Assembly: GCA_012032855.1 (NCBI GenBank)
Contig: JAAUQA010000155.1
Span: forward strand, 1-7,255
Source of the DNA: Candidatus Competibacteraceae bacterium
Lineage (GTDB): Bacteria; Pseudomonadota; Gammaproteobacteria; Competibacterales; Competibacteraceae
DNA: 7,255 nt
Reading direction: 5' to 3'
The notes beneath the pieces are model-generated. The model saw only the letters and a list, made by a program, of their open reading frames with translations, had not been told where the DNA came from and did not search any database. Positions within the stretch are counted from its first letter, which is position 1. Each line of letters starts with the position of its first letter. Shown piece by piece: positions 1 through 6,294 of this stretch. The position numbers and the translations under genes were made by a program.

Positions 1-1
1 T

Positions 2-1099
2 ACGCCGTCGGCACACCGGGCGGCGGCCCGCGATTTTATGATTTATCCGCCGCACTCCCCGAGAAGTTTATTAAGCCGGATCTCTCCCACGCTCACCGCC
101 CGCAGCGGATCGAGCCAGCACATCACCGTGTACCGGCGTGACGGTCCGTCGCTCCATCCCAGTTTTCGGGAGCGATTGGCGAAAGTGTGGACCGACTGTC
201 CGGAACTCTCCTCGCTTCGGGAGCACCCGCCTGAACGCTGGATTCTGTACTCCGGCAGGTTGGGCGAAGGTAATCCCATTCTACTGTTCCTGTTGGATGC
301 TCGGGGTCGGCCACAGGTTTTGGTCAAAGTGGCGCGTTTTCCGGGGTTGACACAACTTTGCGAGGAGGAACGGCAGTTAAAGGCAATTAACGAGCGCCTG
401 GATGGCGTTGTGCAGAGCAAGATCATTACGCCGCTGGCGTCGGCTGAGCTGGACGGTCGCCCACTGCTCGCCTATCGGTTCGAACCGTGTTTTCCATTTT
501 TTGGCCTAAGCTGGCGGCTGACAGGCCGCGCCAATTATCTGCGGTGTGTTTCTGATTGGCTGGCCGAGTTGGCGAAGCAAACGCGGCATGTCATGGCCGC
601 AGCAGAATTTTGGGAGCAACACGGCGAACCGCTACAACGGCTGCTGCAACGCGGCGCACTACCCACGCAGCTGGCGAAGTTGGCGGCCGACGCTGTGCCG
701 GTATTACGCGATTATCAAGATAAACCATTCGCCGTTTTAGAACACGGCGATCTGGGTTTTTACAATACGCGTCTGACCGATCGCACACGGGGCGATTTTA
801 AAGTGCTGGATTGGGGTTCTTCCGACCGGAACGGCGTGCCGCTGGGGGATTTGTGCTATCTGTTGGCGTCGGTAAATGCCCCATCTAAGCTTGCCGCCGA
901 GTGCGTGGGCGCTTATCTGGACAGCATCGGCTATCCGCGCCAAACGGCCTGGATGCTGTGGTTGTCGTACATGGCGCGGCGTTGGGAAGAGTTGGATCGG
1001 GTGCGCCCATTTAACCCCGATGATCCCTATCCGGGAGGCGCTATTCTGCTACGCACTACGGATTGGGTTAGACGTTATTTTGCGGCCATGGGAGTATAG
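2..1099 (+). CDS. APH/choline-kinase-fold phosphotransferase, 5' end outside window
   Basis: This is a kinase-like protein of the aminoglycoside phosphotransferase (APH)/choline kinase superfamily. The Brenner-type motif HGDLGFYN lies at residues 236-243 (counted from the ATG at 38), giving a catalytic-loop Asp238 and metal-binding Asn243. The DFG-equivalent Asp258 lies in LDWG. Alternating hydrophobic strands near residues 67-98 (ILYSGRLGEG, LLFLLD, VLVKV) look like the N-lobe, with Lys97 a candidate ATP-contacting lysine. The ATG at 38 is probably internal: the frame is open to the left edge, no ribosome binding site precedes it, and the upstream codons read as plausible protein. The true start is therefore likely before the window. 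Being first in a run of glycosyltransferase genes, 4 nt before the next start, it may phosphorylate a sugar or lipid-linked intermediate. The substrate cannot be read from sequence, and antibiotic resistance is unlikely in this context. The fold is confident; the role is inferred. Confidence 0.82.
   Translation, partial: TPSAHRAAARDFMIYPPHSPRSLLSRISPTLTARSGSSQHITVYRRDGPSLHPSFRERLAKVWTDCPELSSLREHPPERWILYSGRLGEGNPILLFLLDARGRPQVLVKVARFPGLTQLCEEERQLKAINERLDGVVQSKIITPLASAELDGRPLLAYRFEPCFPFFGLSWRLTGRANYLRCVSDWLAELAKQTRHVMAAAEFWEQHGEPLQRLLQRGALPTQLAKLAADAVPVLRDYQDKPFAVLEHGDLGFYNTRLTDRTRGDFKVLDWGSSDRNGVPLGDLCYLLASVNAPSKLAAECVGAYLDSIGYPRQTAWMLWLSYMARRWEELDRVRPFNPDDPYPGGAILLRTTDWVRRYFAAMGV
1090..1094 (+). 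promoter_or_regulatory. Ribosome binding site deciding the start at 1104
   Basis: GGGAG lies 9 nt before the ATG at 1104, inside the last codons of the kinase gene. It supports 1104 over the in-frame ATG at 876, which lies deep in the upstream gene and has no such site. Confidence 0.55.
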
Positions 1100-1103
1100 C
1101 GCG

Positions 1104-2366
1104 ATGCAAACCGCCCCCCGCGTGTTGCTATCGGTTTATCAATGCGGTCCCGGCATGGGTTCGGTTTCCCAGATCGGCTGGCAATGGTATTCGCAACTGG
1201 CCCAACGCTTGCCCACGACGCTGGTGACTCACAGCCGTAACCGGCCTGCCTTGACCGCAGCGGGCACACCGCTGCCGGGATCGGAAGTGCTGTATATCGA
1301 TACCGAGTGGTTTGCCGGGCCACTCTATCGTCTGGCGTCGCGGCTGTTCCCCAGCAGCCAACATGCGGTTTTTCTCATCTCGTCGCTGGATTACTATGTC
1401 TACGACTGGGCGGCAGTGCGCCAGTTACGGCAACGGCAAGCTCAGGGTGAACGCTGGGACATCGTGCATGTCCCGACTCCGGTTTCGCCGCTCGCAGCGA
1501 CTCGTTTGCATCGGCTGGGTCCGCCAGTGATTCTGGGACCGTGGAATGGTGGTCTGGGCTCGCCGCCGGCGTTTCGCGACATTCAGCGCCGGGAAGCCGG
1601 CTGGCTCAATCCGATCCGTAATCTGGGCCGCTGGCTGGATGGATTGACCGGTTCAACCCGCAATGCCGCGTTGATTCTAACCGCTACCCAAGCGACGTTA
1701 CACAGCATTCCTGAACGCTATCGGGCGCGCTGTGAATTCATGCTGGAGAACGGCGTGGATTTGGCGGTGTTCAAGGCTACTCCCTGGCCCGCAACACCGT
1801 CCGTGAACAACCCGCTGCATGTCGTTTACGTGGGGCGGTTGATTCCTTTCAAGGGGGTCACGTATCTATTACAGGCGGCGGCACGGATCAAAGACCGCTA
1901 TCCTTTACGGATAACCGTAATTGGCGAGGGACCCTTGGCGGAAGAATTACAGGATGAAACGAGGGAGCGCGGACTGCATGCGATGGTGACCTTCACAGGA
2001 TCGCTTACAGCGCCACAAGTGGCTGAGCAGTTGCAGGCCGCTCATGTGTTTTGTCTGCCATCGGTGCGGGAATCCGGCGGCGCGGTGCTGCTGGAAGCCA
2101 TGGCGAGTGGGCGGCCGGTGATAGCTGTCGATTTCGGAGGGCCGGCGGAAATCGTGGATGACACAGTCGGGGTGCTAATTCCACCGCGTAACGAGGAAAC
2201 GCTGGTCGCGGGACTGGTCAACGCATTTAGCGACGTTGAGGAACATCCCGAACAATGGCGACAACGTGGCGAACAGGGTCGGCAAAAAGCGGAGCAGCAT
2301 TTTGGCTGGGGCGCCAAAGTGGATCGGGCCGTCACGCTTTACCAAAGGGTATTGGAGTCACGATGA
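1104..2366 (+). CDS. GT4-family glycosyltransferase (GT-B fold)
   Basis: This 420-residue retaining glycosyltransferase of the GT4 (glycosyl transferases group 1) type transfers a sugar from a nucleotide-sugar donor to a growing glycan on the cytoplasmic side of the membrane. The N-terminal acceptor domain (about 1-230) opens with VLLSVYQCGPGMGSVSQIGW and contains GPWNGGLGSPP. The C-terminal donor domain begins at VYVGRLIPFKG, with Arg245 and Lys250 at the positions that contact donor phosphates in this family. It carries the E-x7-E motif (Glu323 and Glu331, ESGGAVLLE), followed by GRPVIAVDFGGPAEIV. No membrane segment is visible. The frame is open further upstream to 876, but homology and the GGGAG site fix the start at 1104. 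Its last codon overlaps the next gene as ATGA, so the two are probably translationally coupled. Donor and acceptor cannot be predicted. Confidence 0.92.
   Translation: MQTAPRVLLSVYQCGPGMGSVSQIGWQWYSQLAQRLPTTLVTHSRNRPALTAAGTPLPGSEVLYIDTEWFAGPLYRLASRLFPSSQHAVFLISSLDYYVYDWAAVRQLRQRQAQGERWDIVHVPTPVSPLAATRLHRLGPPVILGPWNGGLGSPPAFRDIQRREAGWLNPIRNLGRWLDGLTGSTRNAALILTATQATLHSIPERYRARCEFMLENGVDLAVFKATPWPATPSVNNPLHVVYVGRLIPFKGVTYLLQAAARIKDRYPLRITVIGEGPLAEELQDETRERGLHAMVTFTGSLTAPQVAEQLQAAHVFCLPSVRESGGAVLLEAMASGRPVIAVDFGGPAEIVDDTVGVLIPPRNEETLVAGLVNAFSDVEEHPEQWRQRGEQGRQKAEQHFGWGAKVDRAVTLYQRVLESR
2354..2357 (+). promoter_or_regulatory. Ribosome binding site for the second GT4 gene
   Basis: GGAG lies 5 nt before the ATG at 2363. 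It supports this start over the in-frame ATG at 2255, which is inside the preceding gene. A further in-frame ATG at 2369 is possible but worse spaced. Confidence 0.55.
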
Positions 2367-3613
2367 ACATGACAGGATCAAACCAGGGTCCGACACTGGC
2401 TTATCTGGTTAGCCAATATCCCCGAATTTCGGAAACCTTCATCTTGCGAGAAGTCCGGGCGCTGCGGGACTTGGGCATTACTATTCAGGTCGCGTCAGTC
2501 AATGAACCGGACAGGCCCGCCGAACGGCTTACGGCTATAGAGCGGGAGGAACACGCAAAAACCTATTATCTCAAGCGGCACGGTATAGTTGGCGCATTGC
2601 GAGCGAATCTGCTCACCCTGGTTTCCCAACCCATGCAATACTGGCGAGTGATGGGGTTCGCTTGGCGGCTGGGCGGCTGGGATTTCAGAAAATGCGTCTA
2701 TGGGCTGTTCTATTTTATCGAAGCGGTGATGGTCGGCCAATGGATGCGCAGCCGGCAGTTGCGGCACCTGCATGTGCACTTCGCGACACCGGCTTCGACC
2801 GTCGGCTTGATCGCCAGTCGGTTGTTTCAGCTTGGCCTGTCGATAACCGTGCACGGACCTGACGAATTTTACGATGCGCCGGGTTACCGGCTTGCGGAGA
2901 AAATTCGGGGCGCGTCTTTTATCTGCTGCATCGGCCAATATGCCCGTAGTCAGTTGATGAAACTGTCAGAGCCTGCTGACTGGTCGAAATTCGAAATTAC
3001 CCCATTGGGTGTCGATCCGACCGTATTCACGCCGCGCCCTTTCAATCCGAATCCTGAACTACCGGAAATCATTTGTGTGGGGCGGCTGGTTCCGGCCAAG
3101 GGCCAGCATATCCTGTTGGCCGCAATCGACCAGCTGGCGCGGGAAGGGCGGCAGTTGAAGCTAAGGTTGGTCGGCGACGGACCGGACCGTACAGCGTTAG
3201 AGCAAGACGTTCAGGTAAGGCAGCTTGACCGCTATGTGACGTTGGAAGGGGCGGTCAATCAGGACCGGATTCGCGAATTGTACAGCCGCGCCGATGTGTT
3301 CGTGCTGGCCAGCTTCGCCGAGGGGATACCGGTGGTGCTGATGGAAGCCATGGCCATGGAGATTCCTTGCGTCGCCACCTTCATCACCGGCATTCCGGAA
3401 CTGATTCGAGACGGCGAGGAGGGTTTGCTGGTTGCGCCTTCCGATGCCGAAGGGCTGGCGAAAGCCATCGCTCGCTTGCTGGACGACGCAGAACTACGCC
3501 GGCGGCTCGGCGTGGCGGGCCGGCAAAAGGTGCTGAGTCACTATCATTTGCAGCGCAACATTGAACGGCTGGCGGCCATTTTCCAACGACGGCTGAGCAA
3601 TGATAGCCACTGA
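2363..3613 (+). CDS. GT4-family glycosyltransferase, colanic-acid/EPS type
   Basis: This 416-residue GT-B glycosyltransferase of family GT4 has an N-terminus (TLAYLVSQYPRISETFILRE) typical of colanic-acid and exopolysaccharide glycosyltransferases that begin with YL-x-x-x-FP-x-x-SETFI. The central HLHVHFATPASTVGLIAS and ITVHGPDEFYD also match that subgroup. In the donor domain, ICVGRLVPAKGQ gives Arg241 and Lys246. The E-x7-E motif is EGIPVVLME (Glu320 and Glu328), followed by IPCVATFITGIPELI and GLLVAP. A hydrophobic stretch around residues 110-130 (VYGLFYFIEAVMVG) could be a peripheral membrane contact rather than a true transmembrane helix. It overlaps the preceding gene by 4 nt and the next by 14 nt. 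It resembles the upstream GT4 only in the family motifs, so it is not a recent duplicate. It probably adds a different sugar to the same repeat unit. Confidence 0.93.
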   Translation: MNMTGSNQGPTLAYLVSQYPRISETFILREVRALRDLGITIQVASVNEPDRPAERLTAIEREEHAKTYYLKRHGIVGALRANLLTLVSQPMQYWRVMGFAWRLGGWDFRKCVYGLFYFIEAVMVGQWMRSRQLRHLHVHFATPASTVGLIASRLFQLGLSITVHGPDEFYDAPGYRLAEKIRGASFICCIGQYARSQLMKLSEPADWSKFEITPLGVDPTVFTPRPFNPNPELPEIICVGRLVPAKGQHILLAAIDQLAREGRQLKLRLVGDGPDRTALEQDVQVRQLDRYVTLEGAVNQDRIRELYSRADVFVLASFAEGIPVVLMEAMAMEIPCVATFITGIPELIRDGEEGLLVAPSDAEGLAKAIARLLDDAELRRRLGVAGRQKVLSHYHLQRNIERLAAIFQRRLSNDSH

Positions 3614-4793
3614 ATGGGGTTGGGCAGTGTTGGGAACGGCGCTGAGTTTGCTCAGTCTGCCGGGCACTGTGGAATTGGCGTTGTTGACCCTGGGCGGTTT
3701 GTTGCCGAATCGCCGGCCGCCAGCAGTCACCGCGAATACGTCTCCTTTGCGGCTGGCCGTGGTGATTCCGGCTCATGACGAAGAGGCGGGCATAGCCGAT
3801 TGCGTGGCTAGCGTGTTGGCCGCTGCCGATTCCGTCCGCTGCGCCGTATTCGTGGTCGCCGACAACTGTAGTGACGCAACCGCTGAGCGAGCAGAAGCGG
3901 CGGGCGCTGCAGTGCTGTTCAGACAGGACCCACAACTCCGCGGCAAGGGCTATGCACTGGATTACGCTTTCAAGACCTTATTGGCGCATGACTATGACGT
4001 CTTTATCGTGGTGGATGCCGACACCCGAATCGAAAGCGCACTGCTTGACGAGTTCCAACGTGGCTTTCAAGCCGGTGCGGATGCGTTGCAATGCCGTTAC
4101 CGGGTGGACAATCCAAGCGTTTCGCTGCGCACCCGTCTGCTGAATGTGGCACTGCTGGCGTTCAATGTGTTGCGTCCCAGGGGTCGTGAACGCTGGGGTC
4201 TGTCGGTGGGATTGCTGGGCAACGGCTTCGGTTTGACGCGGGATACGCTGCAAGTCGTGCCCTATGAAGCCAATTCCATCGCCGAGGACTTGGAATACCA
4301 TCTGCGGCTAGTGCGCGCGGGTCGGCGCGTGCGGTTTGTGGATAATGCGACGGTTTGGTCAGCCATGCCCAGCGGTGGCGCGGCTGCCGGTACGCAGCGC
4401 AGTCGCTGGGAAGGCGGACGGTTGCGCATGATCGGCGAATGGACCGGTCCCCTGCTGCGCGACATTGTGCAGGGACGGTTGCGCCTGTTGGAACCGCTGC
4501 TGGAGTTGCTGCTGTTGCCGCTGGCCTTTCATGTGCTGTTATTGGCCGTCGCGCTGTTGCCGCCGTTCAGCTGGAGCCGCGGCTATGCGCTGGTTGGATT
4601 GGCGCTGGTCGGCGTGCATGTGCTGGCGGCCATACGGGTAGGCGGAGGCGGCTGGCGCGATGGCATGGCGCTGCTGGCGGCGCCATTTTACGTTTTGTGG
4701 AAACTGACCCTGTTCAAGGCGCTTGTGGGTAGTGCTCGCAAGGACGCTGCCTGGGTGCGCACAGCACGGGAGGACAAGCATGACAACGGATGA
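3600..4793 (+). CDS. Membrane-associated GT2 glycosyltransferase
   Basis: This 397-residue inverting, processive-type GT2 glycosyltransferase has a GT-A domain between membrane segments. A hydrophobic N-terminal segment (about 7-36) precedes the catalytic domain. LAVVIPAHDEE starts at residue 52, the nucleotide-binding DNCSD lies at 88-92, and VVDADT carries the metal-binding Asp139/Asp141. IAEDLEYHLRL has Asp230 as the likely catalytic base, and Q-R-S-R-W lies at 266-270, matching the Q-x-x-R-W motif of synthase-like GT2 enzymes. Three hydrophobic stretches follow (about 296-323, 328-346, 355-377), consistent with an inner-membrane protein facing the cytoplasm. The start at 3600 is the first possible one, since an in-frame TGA lies at 3594-3596. 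No strong ribosome binding site precedes it, so translation probably depends on coupling to the upstream gene, which it overlaps by 14 nt. It could extend or polymerise the glycan; the donor is unknown. Confidence 0.92.
   Translation: MIATEWGWAVLGTALSLLSLPGTVELALLTLGGLLPNRRPPAVTANTSPLRLAVVIPAHDEEAGIADCVASVLAAADSVRCAVFVVADNCSDATAERAEAAGAAVLFRQDPQLRGKGYALDYAFKTLLAHDYDVFIVVDADTRIESALLDEFQRGFQAGADALQCRYRVDNPSVSLRTRLLNVALLAFNVLRPRGRERWGLSVGLLGNGFGLTRDTLQVVPYEANSIAEDLEYHLRLVRAGRRVRFVDNATVWSAMPSGGAAAGTQRSRWEGGRLRMIGEWTGPLLRDIVQGRLRLLEPLLELLLLPLAFHVLLLAVALLPPFSWSRGYALVGLALVGVHVLAAIRVGGGGWRDGMALLAAPFYVLWKLTLFKALVGSARKDAAWVRTAREDKHDNG
4768..4774 (+). promoter_or_regulatory. Strong ribosome binding site fixing the start at 4780
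   Basis: GGGAGGA lies 5 nt before the ATG at 4780 and is the best Shine-Dalgarno match in the window. It decides for 4780 over the upstream in-frame ATG at 4723. Confidence 0.75.
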
Positions 4794-5763
4794 CTGCCCG
4801 GATGTATCTGTGGTGATCGTGTCGTTCAACACGCGCGATCTGTTGCAGGAATGTCTGGCCACCTTGCAGGCCCACGCTGGAGCCGTGCGCTACGAAACCC
4901 TGGTCATCGATAATGCTTCCAAGGACGGTTCGGCGGATGCGATCGCCCAGGCTTTTCCGACAGTGAAACTCATTCGCAGCGCCGTCAATCTCGGTTTCGG
5001 GAACGCCAATAATCTCGGCTTTGCCCAAGCGCGCGGTCGCTATGTGGTATTGCTTAATTCGGATGCCTTTCTCTATCCCGATGCTTTGCCCAAAGCTGTG
5101 GAATACATGGATCGGGACAGCCGCATCGGTTTGGGCGGGGCGCGTCTGGTGAGCCAGGATGGTAGCTGGCAGCCTTCAGCGCGGTTATTCCCTTCTTTGC
5201 TCAATGAATTCTTGAATCTGTCCGGACTTGCCGCACGGTTTCCCAACAACCGAGTCTGCGGTCGCTTCGACCGAACCTGGGCCGATCCGAACATGTCGGC
5301 CCTGGTGGATTGGGTGCCCGGCGCGTTTTCCATCGTCCGCCGTGAGGTGCTGGAAAGCGTCGGTTATTTTGATCCCCGCTATTTTCTGTACTACGAGGAA
5401 GTCGATCTCTGCCGCCGCATCAAGGCGGCCGGGTATACCCTTTGGTATTGGCCCGATGTGGTGGTAGAACATCGAGGCGGCGAGTCCTCCAAAACCGTTT
5501 CCCATTTGACGCTGTCCGGCGCGGGTACGCAGCTCAGTCTGTGGCGAATGCGCAGCGAATGGCTGTATTACCGGCAATGGCACGGGGGTTTCGGCGCATG
5601 GGGGGCAATGGCCTTGGAGAAATACTGGCATCTGTTGCGGGCTGCTAAAAACCGCCGCAGCAATCCAGTCAAAACCGAGGAATCGCAAGCACTGGTGCGG
5701 TTGTTACGGCAATCCTGGCGGGAAACCCAGGGCGGCCGGGTATCGCCGCCGCAACCTTGGTGA
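4780..5763 (+). CDS. GT2-family glycosyltransferase (rhamnosyltransferase-like)
   Basis: This 327-residue GT-A-fold inverting glycosyltransferase is of the GT2 subgroup that includes many rhamnosyl- and other O-antigen or EPS transferases. VSVVIVSFNTRDLL opens the protein (residues 9-22), with VIDNASKDGS at 42-51 binding the nucleotide. NLGFGNANNLGFAQARG and LLNSDAF follow, and Asn93-Ser94-Asp95 stand in for the usual D-x-D metal site, as is normal in this subgroup. VPGAFSIVRREVLESVGYFD leads to FLYYEEVDLCRRIKAAGY, whose E-x-D-L-C-x-R motif (Glu207, Asp209) includes the expected catalytic region. No membrane helix is evident; a basic, aromatic C-terminal tail (about 255-300) might touch the membrane. 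It overlaps the preceding gene by 14 nt. Its TGA directly abuts the next gene's ATG in the same reading frame. Confidence 0.93.
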   Translation: MTTDDCPDVSVVIVSFNTRDLLQECLATLQAHAGAVRYETLVIDNASKDGSADAIAQAFPTVKLIRSAVNLGFGNANNLGFAQARGRYVVLLNSDAFLYPDALPKAVEYMDRDSRIGLGGARLVSQDGSWQPSARLFPSLLNEFLNLSGLAARFPNNRVCGRFDRTWADPNMSALVDWVPGAFSIVRREVLESVGYFDPRYFLYYEEVDLCRRIKAAGYTLWYWPDVVVEHRGGESSKTVSHLTLSGAGTQLSLWRMRSEWLYYRQWHGGFGAWGAMALEKYWHLLRAAKNRRSNPVKTEESQALVRLLRQSWRETQGGRVSPPQPW

Positions 5764-6294
5764 ATGGAGATGTTCGACAACCTCCGCGAAGATTGGCGCA
5801 CCTATCAGCATGACTTGGCCCGCCAGGGGTTATGGGTGATGGTGGTCTACCGTTTCGGACGCTGGCGCTACACCATCCCGAATCGCTGGATCAGGATGCC
5901 CTTCTCGTTGCTGTACCGAATCCTGAAAGTGCTGTCGCAAATCCTCACCGGCATCGATCTGCCCTGCGAGGTGACGCTCGGGCGGCGTTTCACCATCGAA
6001 CATTTCGGCGACATCATCATCAGTGGCGATGCCGTGTTCGGCGATGATGTGGTGATCCGCAACGGCGTTACCGTGGGCCTGCGGCATACCGGGGTGCGGG
6101 GCGCGCCGGTGATCGGCAATCGCGTGGATATCGGCGCGGGCGCGAAGGTGCTGGGGCCGATTCGGATCGGCGACGATGTCGCGATTGGGGCGAACGCGGT
6201 GGTACTCACGGACGTGCCGGCAAATTCTCTGGCAGTGGGCGTTCCCGCTCGTATCGTGCCACGCAATCGCCCAGCAACGGAAATCTCCGCATGA
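5764..6294 (+). CDS. Left-handed beta-helix O-acetyltransferase (serine acetyltransferase-like)
   Basis: This 176-residue acyltransferase has the hexapeptide-repeat (LbH) fold and probably transfers acetyl from acetyl-CoA to a sugar hydroxyl of the polysaccharide. The N-terminal part (LARQGLWVMVVYRFGRWRY) and the region to about residue 65 form a short helical lead typical of EPS-cluster members. The long alpha-helical N-domain of true CysE is missing, so cysteine biosynthesis is unlikely. The core reads FTIEHFGDIIISG (His80, likely catalytic), then GVTVGLRHTG (His108), then hexad repeats from about 116 to 152 (VIGNRV DIGAGA KVLGPI RIGDDV AIGANA). It ends in the usual VPANSLAVGVPARIV. It starts immediately after the upstream TGA with no clear ribosome binding site, suggesting termination-reinitiation. 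The ATG at 5770 is an alternative but would have GGAG directly against it. The acceptor sugar is unknown. Confidence 0.9.
   Translation: MEMFDNLREDWRTYQHDLARQGLWVMVVYRFGRWRYTIPNRWIRMPFSLLYRILKVLSQILTGIDLPCEVTLGRRFTIEHFGDIIISGDAVFGDDVVIRNGVTVGLRHTGVRGAPVIGNRVDIGAGAKVLGPIRIGDDVAIGANAVVLTDVPANSLAVGVPARIVPRNRPATEISA

Noticed and set aside
362..369. Strong Shine-Dalgarno-like GAGGAGGA inside the kinase gene
   Set aside because: It encodes consecutive Glu codons and has no start codon at a suitable distance downstream.
347..380. TTGACA at 347-352 as a possible -35 promoter box inside the kinase gene
   Set aside because: No acceptable -10 hexamer lies 16-18 nt downstream; the nearest AT-rich stretch is too far, and the site is within the coding frame.
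3384..3935. 183-codon open frame on the minus strand spanning the GT4/GT2 junction
   Set aside because: It is antisense to two well-supported genes, has no recognisable motif, and its composition (Arg, Gln, Ala, Cys rich) is typical of reversed GC-rich coding sequence.
4543..4700. Repeated ctg/gcg/ttg-rich sequence near the end of the membrane GT2 gene
   Set aside because: It is explained by Leu, Val and Ala codons of the C-terminal membrane helices, not by a DNA repeat.
5185..5688. 167-codon minus-strand open frame within the second GT2 gene
   Set aside because: It is a shadow of the conserved GT2 catalytic domain on the other strand, with no family-like features.
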